55,438 bases of DNA from contig NSJM01000009.1 of assembly GCA_002634395.1 (NCBI GenBank), positions 1 through 55,438 of the forward strand, written 5' to 3'. A program made the position numbers and the translations under genes. Below are positions 1 to 7,849 of this stretch, one piece after another. Source of the stretch: Candidatus Methylomirabilis sp. (GTDB taxonomy: Bacteria; Methylomirabilota; Methylomirabilia; Methylomirabilales; Methylomirabilaceae). The notes beneath the pieces are model-generated. The model ran no database searches and was not told where the DNA came from. It worked only from the letters and a program-made list of their open reading frames with translations. Each line of letters begins with the position of its first letter. Position 1 is the first letter of the stretch.

Positions 1-1845
1 ATTGGTCCGCTGGCCGTTGAAGTCGATGAGCGTGTTCCCCTGGTACCAGTGGTAGGAGAGGCGGAAGACGCTGTTCGCCCCCCAGGTGAGCGAGCCGGTG
101 TTGGTCACGGTAACGGGGACGGTCGTGACGCCGCTCGCCCCGATGGTGAAGCCTGCCGCCTGGTAGGTGGCGCCGTAGGGGGGGCTCGAGTTGTCACGTT
201 CGCGACCGAACCACATGAACCTGGGTCGGGCGTTGGAGTTCGCGCCACCCCCTTGAAGCGAGTAGCCGGTCCCGATCCAGGTGTTACTATTGGGGGACTG
301 CGGACGCGCCGCCAGATAGTCGCCCCACTTGTTTGAAGTCGGCCCGTTTGTGCTGGTGACCACACCATAGGTTTCCCATCCCGAGGTGACAGGATCGGGT
401 GAGAGGTCATCCCAGATAAACACATTCAGGGTCGGATAGGAGGTCCCACCTCCTGAAAAGACCGGGCCAGCGATGTGACCACGGCCGTTAACGCCGACCG
501 CAGGGTACATCCAAGCCACCTGAGAGCTCCAGAGGACGGGTTGGTCGATCACCGCTTTCGTGCTCTCATTAATACGTGCCACCCGGACATGCGGATAAGG
601 GTAGCCGCTCCCCTGGGAGGCATTCCACATAAAGCCGATGATTCCGTTGGCTACCCACGCCCCTAAGATTCGATCGTCCGAACGGCCACACCAATCCCTC
701 CCGTCCGGGCCGGGGCACGAGGGAGTCGATGAGGGATAGGGCGAGATCGTCACATCGGTCCAGGATACGGTCGGGGATCCCTCATCCCACTGGTAGAGCC
801 GAATCTGCCAGCTCGTCAGACTCTGAGAGCCCCAGTAGATCCTGGTCGTCGCCCCCTGTGTAGCGGTGAAGTTAAAGTGATCGTTGGTCACATAGTAATC
901 GATGGTCAGGGCCGTGTGGGCCGACAGGGTATCAAGGGGTAGGCGCATGATGACGGTGTTTGTCCAGCTATAGGGTTGGCTGATCGTGAAGACGTTGGCA
1001 GTTACGTAAAGATAGTTGTTGCTGAGCGTGAGATGAGGGTAGTCGAACCACCGGCCCGTTGGCAGACCCACCATCTGAGGAGTGAGATCGTAGTAGTACC
1101 AACTCCCGCTACTGAGGGCGCTCTGACCCTTGGCGATGGCCAGCCGGAGGGTGTTGGTGTTGTCATCGGGGAGATACAACATGAGCCAGAAGAGCAGATC
1201 GCGGCTCTGGTCGTACAGAACCGACTGGTCACAGCAGAAGCCCCCATTTACGGAGGGAAAAGTCGTAAACGGATTCACGAAGCTGAAGGTCTGCCCGGCG
1301 TCGGTGGACAAAGCGGCGTACCAGTTGCCTGTCTGGAAGACCGCTGTGCCGTTGTTCCCTACGCTGGGTTCGCCGACCACAGAGGTATAGCCACTTGGTG
1401 CACCGGCCCCGAGATCGACATTCTGCAAAAAGGTGAAAGTGCCTGGGGCCAACGGAGCAGCACCCATCGCCTTTTCAACAGGTGATGCGGCCTCTCCCGT
1501 GGCAGGAACTGACGGACCAACGGCATCAAATATGGCGGCAGCATCTCTGGAAGGAGAAGGTCTCGGCCCTGGGAGGTGAGTTCGCTCGACGGCCTGCTCC
1601 AGGCGCTGCTGTTCTTCTGGAGAAAGCTGGGGCGGCTGCGGCAAAAGGTCGCCTTGTGCACGTGACGGTTTGTCGATAACGACCGACTCGGCCACCGCTT
1701 CCTGGAAGGGGTGCGTTGCTTGAAGAAGCGGCCCCTCAGCGGCTGAACACACTTGCACGGGGCCAGACAAAATCAAGAAGAGCGCCAACAGGGGAAACCG
1801 TAATCGTAAGATGACCCTGCTCCGTCTCATCATTTGCTCCGTCAT
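1..1845 (-). CDS. Secreted Asp-box protein with C-terminal Ig-like domain (partial)
   Basis: An uninterrupted minus-strand frame of 615 codons runs from position 1845 to the left edge, so the C-terminus lies outside. The first 36 residues have an Arg-rich start and a hydrophobic stretch (PLLALFLILSGPVQVC), a signal or lipoprotein-like leader. A Pro-rich linker with EEQQRLEQAVERTHLPGP lies near residues 75-93. Around residue 178 there is an Asp-box (STDAGQTFSF), typical of sialidase/BNR-type beta-propellers, and the rest of the body is rich in Gly, Trp, Tyr and Asn as in extracellular beta-proteins. From about residue 565 an NBR1/Ig-like fold begins (VPVTVTNTGSLTWG). The start at 1845 overlaps the upstream stop as ATGA; ATGs at 1833 and 1830 with GGAG nearby are alternatives. 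No catalytic residues were identified, so binding or structural roles are as likely as hydrolysis. Confidence 0.75.
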   Translation of the reverse strand, partial: MTEQMMRRSRVILRLRFPLLALFLILSGPVQVCSAAEGPLLQATHPFQEAVAESVVIDKPSRAQGDLLPQPPQLSPEEQQRLEQAVERTHLPGPRPSPSRDAAAIFDAVGPSVPATGEAASPVEKAMGAAPLAPGTFTFLQNVDLGAGAPSGYTSVVGEPSVGNNGTAVFQTGNWYAALSTDAGQTFSFVNPFTTFPSVNGGFCCDQSVLYDQSRDLLFWLMLYLPDDNTNTLRLAIAKGQSALSSGSWYYYDLTPQMVGLPTGRWFDYPHLTLSNNYLYVTANVFTISQPYSWTNTVIMRLPLDTLSAHTALTIDYYVTNDHFNFTATQGATTRIYWGSQSLTSWQIRLYQWDEGSPTVSWTDVTISPYPSSTPSCPGPDGRDWCGRSDDRILGAWVANGIIGFMWNASQGSGYPYPHVRVARINESTKAVIDQPVLWSSQVAWMYPAVGVNGRGHIAGPVFSGGGTSYPTLNVFIWDDLSPDPVTSGWETYGVVTSTNGPTSNKWGDYLAARPQSPNSNTWIGTGYSLQGGGANSNARPRFMWFGRERDNSSPPYGATYQAAGFTIGASGVTTVPVTVTNTGSLTWGANSVFRLSYHWYQGNTLIDFNGQRTN

Positions 1846-2216
1846 TTCCCTTCGCTTCCCCCTCTGTCCAGATCGCGTATGCTCGGCGAGGAGGTCGGAG
1901 GGAAACGGTCTGGTCCCGATTGGGAGGCGGGTCCCTTCGATGACTTCGGTCCAGGCAGGTGGGTTCCCTCTATACCTTGTTCTAAGCGCTGGCGCTCATC
2001 AGGTGCCATCTGTTTCGGCTCCTCTGGCGCTGGTGGAATTCGAATTTGTTTCGGTTCGCCTGCCGTCCCACTCCCCGTCTCCGCGGACGTTCCAGGGATC
2101 TCCTGGAGCGTAGAGGCAGTTCCAGCAGAAAGCTTCCAAGTGCCCAACCCCGCAATCATCGCCCAACACACAGCAAAGCCGCTATATACGAGTCGACGAC
2201 GCATTAATAATGCCAT
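1842..2216 (-). CDS. Small signal-peptide protein, short paralogue of the downstream secreted protein
   Basis: A 124-residue protein with a basic start and one hydrophobic segment (residues 11-30), then a low-complexity Pro/Ser/Gly-rich tail. Residues 73-92 (ERQRLEQGIEGTHLPGP) clearly match the linker EEQQRLEQAVERTHLPGP of the next gene on the same strand. It therefore looks like the N-terminal part of a duplicated copy of that gene that has lost its propeller and Ig domain, or a genuine short partner protein. GGAG lies just before the ATG, and its stop overlaps the next start as ATGA, suggesting translational coupling. Function is unknown; a membrane-anchored or exported role is inferred from the leader. 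Confidence 0.55.
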   Translation of the reverse strand: MALLMRRRLVYSGFAVCWAMIAGLGTWKLSAGTASTLQEIPGTSAETGSGTAGEPKQIRIPPAPEEPKQMAPDERQRLEQGIEGTHLPGPKSSKGPASQSGPDRFPPTSSPSIRDLDRGGSEGK

Positions 2217-2327
2217 ATCTCCGCTGTCAAACTCCGTAGAGCCGAACCGCCCGATCGAACGAACCTTTGTTCATTTGGATTCTTCAGAGGAGAATCCACA
2301 TCTGAGACGACCCTAATCGCACACTCG

Positions 2328-2519
2328 TTACTGCGGGGTGACGGTCACGTCCCCCGTCGGGATCCCCTGTTAGGAGAACCAGGTGACCCAGTGCTGGACA
2401 ATGTCTCACTTGAGAGTGTAAAAATTGCCGGGGGTGGCGGGGGCTTGGACATTCGCCTGGAGCGCGACTCCCGTCAGTGCTGACCGTGATCCGATGGTCT
2501 GAAAGGCACCCGCATTGAG
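2328..2519 (-). pseudogene. Decayed C-terminal half of an NBR1/Ig-like domain
   Basis: Read on the minus strand, 64 codons show the second half of an NBR1-type Ig-like domain: an APATPG turn, then YTLK, DIVQHWVTWFS and QGIPTGDVTVTPQ, ending at a natural TAA. Two in-frame stops interrupt it, a TGA after YTLK where the family commonly has Trp and a TAA after WFS. The order and spacing fit the usual pattern PGxYTLxWDxVxxxVTWFSxQGxP. It lies upstream of and in the same orientation as the secreted protein at 1-1845, whose Ig-like domain supplies the first half of the same fold, so this is probably the dead end of a former tandem copy. Confidence 0.6.
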
Positions 2520-2811
2520 CTGGCATAGGCTATTTGGCCTTGCCTCAAGTTGCCGGCAAGATATATCATCTCGATTGAGCAGATTTTCGAATATGAAGGG
2601 TATGGTCTTTTCTTAGAAAAACTTACCACACAGTAAGCGTTCTCGGCAATAGCTTGAATCTGAGTAGTCTTGCGTGGAACATCAGGATACATCAGAATAA
2701 ATTTCGGCACCTTAGCAATGGACGAGTGGTAACCATACCTTGACCGGCTTCACCTCCAAACGTTATTTACCTGTTCCCTGCCGCCAATGCCGATAGGGGG
2801 CTGAACTCACC
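2520..2811. other. Intergenic stretch without recognised gene
   Basis: This spacer separates the minus-strand remnant from the plus-strand GT-C gene. Short open frames are present but have no family pattern. It should hold the promoter for the gene starting at 2812, but no convincing -35/-10 pair was picked out by eye. Confidence 0.3.
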
Positions 2812-5748
2812 ATGCTCCGAATGATCGCCGCATTCGGCATCTGGCCTGCTCTCCCCTTGACCGGATACTGGCTATTTGCGCTTTGCTTTCCCCCTGGCTT
2901 CTGGGGTCGTTTTCCTGCGGTAACATCCCTCGCTTTGATGACTGTTGCTGGAATCGCGGCGTGGTCGGTATTGATGCTGACGGCAGCTATTGCCGGGGTA
3001 TACAGCGGATCTTACCTTGGGCTGTTCGGTTGGGTCGTTACTGTCTTCGTACTTATAGGGCTACTTAGACAGCGTAACAACCTAGCACGCTCGAAGATAA
3101 GATTGTCCGCGTATGAATTTATGTTGTTGTGCGGGCTGGTTTTGGCCGCTGGTCTTTACTGCGCCTTCCCAACGGAAAGCATCTTGGTAGAAAGGGATAA
3201 TGGGGTTTATGCGAACCATGCCATATACATTGCGCATCATGGCAGATTAGATGTGCCATATCCCTTCCCAAATGAGCTTAGTGACTTGTTTAAGGAAGCT
3301 ACACCAACTTATCAAGTGGTTGCCGGACTTACAAGCAGTTACTTTCCCGGATTCTATCTGACTTCTCCTACCATAACGGTGCAGTTCGGCCATCTACTTC
3401 CAATCTGGCTGGCTCAAGCATTCTCGACCCTTGGGCGCTACGGGCTATTCAGCCTAAACGCGATATTTGCGATCCTGTCCCTGAGCGTATTCTATGGAAT
3501 ATGTCGGTCTGTTGTCCCCGAGCCTTATGCTTTAGTCGCAACCCTTTTTTTAGGACTTAACCCAAGCGAATTATGGATAGCTCGGACAACTCTGAGCGAG
3601 GTTCTTGCGCAACTCTTTATCTCCTCCGGCCTCTTATTGCTGTTACAAGCTCTGAAGCAAGATGACCAGTGGTTGGCGCGATGGGCCGGAATATTTATCG
3701 GATTCTCTGCGATGACGAGAGTCGATAGTTTCTTCGCGGTCTCACTATTGTTTCTCTCGCACCTCCTGGCACGAATCGTAAAAGGGACGAGGGGAAGGGG
3801 ATCCATCGGCGTTTGGACTGCCCTCTACCAAGGTGCAGCGCCCATCTTCATTCTAGCTCTAGGGTATTACGCACTGTTTAGCGCGCCTTATTTCCACGAC
3901 CTTTCTCCAAGCCTAAAGAAGATTGGACTTGGCACTATCGGATCATTAGTTGTTTTGCTGGCGGCGACTCCAAGGTTTCTTTGGCTCGCACGCCCCTCTT
4001 TGACAAGCAAGAGGGCTGTGATCCTAGTCGGCTTGGGTCTATTTGCTCTGTCAGGTTATGCCTATTGGGTGAGATCGGACACCTTTCTCTATTCAATAAT
4101 TCCATTTCGCACTATGTGGTTAGGCGATCCAGGGAAGCTCAAAGCAGGCTATCTAGTGAAGCTTGGGCAATACCTGTCGGCTCCTGTGATATGGATGGGG
4201 ATCTTGGGTTGGTTTGTGACATTCTGGACCCTAGTGCGGAATGCCAGAGAGAACCATCTGACAGCCATCCTCGTGGTCTATGGTGGGTTTTCTATCTTAT
4301 ATTTGTGGAATCCCTTTATAAGAGCCGATCACTTTTGGGCTATCCGCCGATTTATTCCGGTAGTTATTCCAGGATTTGTTCTGTTTGCCGCCATTGGAGC
4401 AAAGTGGATCCTGAGCTGTCTCCCAAGAGGTTGGTCGGCAATTGTCGCGTCATGCCTTCTTGCGTTTCTTCTGGTCTTCACCATAGAGGCCACAGGCTTA
4501 ATACTTGTTTTCTCCGAGAACAAGGGCTATTTCGCTCAACTCGACCAGATGGCTGAAAAATTACCGCGAGACAATCTACTCCTTGCACACGGATCGCCCA
4601 CCTGGGTGGCACCCCTTTACATCGCCTTTGACCGTCAAGTAGTACACATAAACCTAGACGATGATAAAGGTAAGGACGCCTTCAACCGGTGGATTACCAG
4701 ACGGATAGGTGAAAACAAACCAGTATACTTGCTCTATGAAGGTGAATTGCCACTTGCCGGGCTTCAATATATGACAGTGGCAAAGTTCACTCTCTCTCGT
4801 TCCTATCCTGAGAGAACAGTCAGTCCCCTTCCCAAGAAGATCCTGAGCGAACAGAAGATGATCACCTTATACAAGATCATAGGAGTCCCCAAGGAGTTGG
4901 AATACCGACAGTTAAATCTCGGCGCGGCAATGGTATGGGGCGTCGAAGAATCTGGCTTTTATGGACAGGAGTGGCTTGCCGGCAGGCCGTTTCGTTGGAC
5001 CAACGGGGCGGCACGGTTAGCTGTGCCTGTGGATGGGCAGCCGGCTCCCAAGGCGCTTCGGGTTGATCTCGCGTCGACGGGACCCATGGGAACCAGGCTC
5101 AAAGTCTTGGTTAATGCCTATAAGCTTTTTGACGAAAACGTTCCTGGTGGAGCGTGGTCTAGAACATTTACTCTCGCCTCTGTGCCGCTGGACAAACTAG
5201 TGACCATCGAACTCCTCAGTGGTACCTTTGTTCCGAGAGAAGTCATGGACACCGAAGATCCACGCCAATTGGGCATCTTGGTTCAGCGAATTGCATTGCT
5301 GCAAAGCGATCAGCCCCTGCTGGGTGTGCCACTATCTAATGAGGACTATCGTTCAAACATAGTCCTTACGGAGAAAAGGGAACCTCTCAGCATCACTCTT
5401 GGACAGCAGCTTCCCTTAAGGGTAACTGTTCGAAACCGTGGTGCTGCTCCGTGGCCGACATTTGTTGATCTGGGGCGTGACGCAGGGTGCGTCCGCCTTG
5501 GCATCATTTGGTTTATGGACAGCCAGGCGGACAAGCGTGTCGGCGAACAGCGCCAGGAACTTCCCTACACCATGCTCCATGGGGACCAAGCCGAAATCGA
5601 CGTAGCGCTGCGTCCGATCGGTTACGACGGGAAGGAGTTACCGCCTGGAACGTACGACGTTCGGATAGGAATGGTCCAAGAAAATGTCACCTGGTTCTAC
5701 GATAAAGGCGACGATGTGCTGAAGCTAATCGTGCAGGTGGAGCCATGA
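2812..5748 (+). CDS. GT-C type membrane glycosyltransferase-like protein with C-terminal Ig-like domain
   Basis: A 978-residue protein. Residues 1-570 are a series of hydrophobic helices, with an acidic periplasmic loop after the third or fourth helix (VERDNGVYANHAIYIAHHG) where GT-C enzymes of the ArnT/PMT type place their catalytic acid. The hydrophilic part after residue 570 is extracytoplasmic by inference. The last ~115 residues form an NBR1/Ig-like domain (LPLRVTVRNRGAAPWP, then PPGTYDVRIGMVQENVTWF), the same domain type as in the secreted protein at 1-1845. It would transfer a sugar from a polyprenyl-phosphate donor on the outer face of the inner membrane; donor and acceptor are unknown. 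The TGA overlaps a downstream ATG, implying a following gene that is now disrupted. GT-C membership is inferred from topology and the acidic motif, not from a search. Confidence 0.7.
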   Translation: MLRMIAAFGIWPALPLTGYWLFALCFPPGFWGRFPAVTSLALMTVAGIAAWSVLMLTAAIAGVYSGSYLGLFGWVVTVFVLIGLLRQRNNLARSKIRLSAYEFMLLCGLVLAAGLYCAFPTESILVERDNGVYANHAIYIAHHGRLDVPYPFPNELSDLFKEATPTYQVVAGLTSSYFPGFYLTSPTITVQFGHLLPIWLAQAFSTLGRYGLFSLNAIFAILSLSVFYGICRSVVPEPYALVATLFLGLNPSELWIARTTLSEVLAQLFISSGLLLLLQALKQDDQWLARWAGIFIGFSAMTRVDSFFAVSLLFLSHLLARIVKGTRGRGSIGVWTALYQGAAPIFILALGYYALFSAPYFHDLSPSLKKIGLGTIGSLVVLLAATPRFLWLARPSLTSKRAVILVGLGLFALSGYAYWVRSDTFLYSIIPFRTMWLGDPGKLKAGYLVKLGQYLSAPVIWMGILGWFVTFWTLVRNARENHLTAILVVYGGFSILYLWNPFIRADHFWAIRRFIPVVIPGFVLFAAIGAKWILSCLPRGWSAIVASCLLAFLLVFTIEATGLILVFSENKGYFAQLDQMAEKLPRDNLLLAHGSPTWVAPLYIAFDRQVVHINLDDDKGKDAFNRWITRRIGENKPVYLLYEGELPLAGLQYMTVAKFTLSRSYPERTVSPLPKKILSEQKMITLYKIIGVPKELEYRQLNLGAAMVWGVEESGFYGQEWLAGRPFRWTNGAARLAVPVDGQPAPKALRVDLASTGPMGTRLKVLVNAYKLFDENVPGGAWSRTFTLASVPLDKLVTIELLSGTFVPREVMDTEDPRQLGILVQRIALLQSDQPLLGVPLSNEDYRSNIVLTEKREPLSITLGQQLPLRVTVRNRGAAPWPTFVDLGRDAGCVRLGIIWFMDSQADKRVGEQRQELPYTMLHGDQAEIDVALRPIGYDGKELPPGTYDVRIGMVQENVTWFYDKGDDVLKLIVQVEP

Positions 5749-5761
5749 GAACACGATATCC

Positions 5762-5947
5762 ATGTCCCCCCCTGTGCTCCATCCAATGGAGTCGCGCCTC
5801 GAGTTCTACACGGGCACCACCCTGGCTCTGCGCGTGACCGGCAGCCGCCACGCCGGGATTGAGCCGCCCCTCGTCACCCTCGCCATGAACGGGTCAAGTC
5901 TTTTTTGTCCTGTAAAAAGTCAGAGGGATAACCTCCGCGTCTCATGA
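5762..5947 (+). pseudogene. Orphan gene fragment cut by the IS256 element
   Basis: The frame opens 14 bases after the upstream stop and has a plausible beta-strand-rich sequence (LEFYTGTTLALRVTG, then IEPPLVTLAMNG) up to position 5890, after which it reads into the left end of the IS and stops. An ATG overlapping the upstream stop at 5745 opens another frame that could join this one through a slip in the seven-C run at 5765. The TGxxLxLRV pattern weakly recalls the C-terminal domain of Wzt proteins, but the piece is too short to name. The rest of the gene is not found on the other side of the IS. Confidence 0.35.
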
Positions 5948-7314
5948 TGTCAGGCAGCCAGCTTCATCAGATCCGGGTCCTCCCACTCGCTCTCGGGGTT
6001 GCCGGCGAGCTGCTCCAGGCGCGCTCGGATGTACGCCGGCATCCGCACCCCGCGCCAGCCCTCGGAGGCATCGACGAGGACCGCGAACAGCAGCGTCAGT
6101 CCGCTAGACTCCGAGGTAAAGCGCGGGATGATTTTGGTCCGGCGCTTGCCTTCGCCGAATAGCCGCTCCAAGAGATTCGTGGTGCGGATCTTCACCCGAT
6201 GCGCAAAGGGGAACTTGAGCACGGTCAGACATTCCTCCAGATCCCGCTCGAGATACTTCATCGCCTCGGGGAACGCCTCCCGATGCTCGGCGATGATGGC
6301 GCGACCGAGGGCGAGCCCTTGCGGATACGATCCCGCGGTGAATGCCTTGAGGATGAGCTTCTTGAGCAACGGACGCGCGACCTCGTGGAGCTTGGTCAGG
6401 ACGTTGCGCATCCGATGCACTTGACAGCGCTGCACCAGGGTGCGAGGGAGCTTGTGTCGGAGAGCCTTGCGCACACCGGCGTTGCCATCAACAATCGCCA
6501 GCAGCGGATCGGTGAGCCCCCGGGCTTTCATGTCCTCCAAGAACGCCTCCCAGCAGACGGTGCTCTCCTTATCGCCGATTGCGAGATGCAGCAGCACCTT
6601 CCTGCCGTCCCAGAGCATCCCGTACGCGCACAGCACCGCGACCTTCCGTGTGTCCTCGGGACGCAGACTCAGATAGATGCCGTCGAGGAACAGGTACATC
6701 AGCCGATACTCACTCAGGTCCCGGTTCTGCCACCGTTCGAACTCGCCGCGCAGACCTCGACGCACCTGGCTGATCACGCTGCGGCCCGTGTCCTCGACCC
6801 CCAAGGCCTCAATTGGTGCCCCTTCAATGTCCCGTTGGCTCATTCCCTTGACATAGAGCATCGGGATCATCTCGAGCAGCCGCGCGGAGCGCTTGCCGAT
6901 CGCCGTGAGCCCGACCGACTCGAACGGCTCCATGGTGTCGCGCAGTTGCGGCACGGCCAGCGCGATCGTGCCCTCACCACAATGCACGTTCTTCCGCTCG
7001 TAGCCATTGCGGTGTCCGGTCGTGGCGCCGTCATTCGCCCGCTCGTACCAGCCGCGGCCGAGGAACTGCTCCGTCTCCGCCTCGAGGGCCTTCTGCAGGA
7101 TCAGTTGCGCGCCCCGAGGGGCCGCTTCCCCCAGGGGATCGCCGCTCGTGAATAGGTCCGTGTACAGCGCTTGCTCCATCGGCTTACTCGGTGGTACTCT
7201 CGTGGCCATGGTGTAGCCTCCTTGTCCGGGGCATCGCCCAATGCCCCTCTGGGAATTGTGGTTTTCAGGAGGTTACACCATCTTTCTTTTTATAGGAAGT
7301 TTATGACATGACCC
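5891..7314 (-). mobile_element. IS256-family insertion sequence
   Basis: A 1424-bp element bounded by imperfect inverted repeats. The left end begins GGGTCAAGTC and the right end, read inward, GGGTCATGTC. Over the first 29 bases they align without gaps, sharing TCCT and TAAAAAG, and both reach TAACCTCC by about base 47. It encodes one transposase. The flanks (left ccatgaac, right gaatgatt) show no direct repeat, although IS256 elements normally make an 8-9 bp target duplication. The missing duplication and the unrelated flanking genes suggest an adjacent deletion or recombination after insertion. Confidence 0.85.
5950..7209 (-). CDS. IS256-family (mutator type) transposase
   Basis: A 419-residue DDE transposase of usual family length. 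Catalytic acids are visible in YLFLDGIYLSL (first Asp, about residue 175), LAIVDGNAGV (second Asp, about residue 240) and LLERLFGEGKRR (Glu, about residue 347). The family C/H-type motif RCQVHRMRNVL follows the second Asp. The start ATG at 7209 has an excellent AAGGAGG seven bases upstream. The frame is intact, so the element may still be active. Confidence 0.93.
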   Translation of the reverse strand: MATRVPPSKPMEQALYTDLFTSGDPLGEAAPRGAQLILQKALEAETEQFLGRGWYERANDGATTGHRNGYERKNVHCGEGTIALAVPQLRDTMEPFESVGLTAIGKRSARLLEMIPMLYVKGMSQRDIEGAPIEALGVEDTGRSVISQVRRGLRGEFERWQNRDLSEYRLMYLFLDGIYLSLRPEDTRKVAVLCAYGMLWDGRKVLLHLAIGDKESTVCWEAFLEDMKARGLTDPLLAIVDGNAGVRKALRHKLPRTLVQRCQVHRMRNVLTKLHEVARPLLKKLILKAFTAGSYPQGLALGRAIIAEHREAFPEAMKYLERDLEECLTVLKFPFAHRVKIRTTNLLERLFGEGKRRTKIIPRFTSESSGLTLLFAVLVDASEGWRGVRMPAYIRARLEQLAGNPESEWEDPDLMKLAA

Positions 7315-7813
7315 GAATGATTTCCCCGATCTTGCGCAGCCGTACCTCACCAGGACCGTAGAGCAGAGCCGGCCGGAAAATCGTGAGATTCAGATCGGCT
7401 TGCCTGAGAATCCCCTCGGCCTTCCGCTTGGTTGTGCTATAAAAACCGCGATAGTCACGCCCTGCCTTGATCGAACTCACGAATAACAAACGCTTTACCC
7501 TTTGCTCCGCGCACGCACGCAGCATATTGCGAACCCCTCCGAGCGTAATCCGCTCGTGAACGTCGAGGGGCATGTGCTCATGAGCCGCAACAAGGTGAAT
7601 AACGGTACGTACGCCTTTGACCGCGTCGCGCACTTTCTCGTAGCTCGTGATATCGCCGTAACAGATTTCGCCTCCCATCGCTTCAATGACCTTTAACCTC
7701 TCCGGGCTAGAATCGAAGGCTCGAAACGGAACACGCGCTGCTGAGGCCGCACGACACATACGTGTCCCAACGAATCCACCAGCTCCTGCGATTAAGATCT
7801 GGCCGTCTGCCAT
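7301..7813 (-). pseudogene. NAD-dependent sugar epimerase/dehydratase, 3' end lost to IS256
   Basis: An extended SDR protein of 170 codons, about half the normal length. The N-terminus has a Rossmann motif GAGGFVG (residues 9-15), then DITSYEKV, VIHLVAA, FVSSIKAG and the catalytic YxxxK as YSTTK near residue 130, followed by FRPALLYGPGE. The last residues (VMS and stop) are encoded by the right inverted repeat of the IS, so the genuine sequence ends at about 7315. The substrate-binding C-terminal domain is absent, so activity is unlikely. Its stop is not far from what remains of an operon: the flavoprotein gene follows 36 bases downstream on the same strand order (this gene reads away from it). 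A role in converting a nucleotide-sugar is inferred from the family. Confidence 0.8.
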
Positions 7814-7849
7814 TTATCGCCCTACCGTTTTCAGGTGTACTATTGACCT

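Noticed and set aside
2328-2519. Stop codon recoding (TGA read as Trp) in the Ig remnant
   Set aside because: A TAA also interrupts the frame and all intact genes use TGA as a normal stop, so decay is the simpler explanation.
6199-7155. Long plus-strand frame opposite the IS256 transposase
   Set aside because: It is antisense to a well-supported transposase, with no recognisable motif; G+C-rich sequence leaves open complementary frames.
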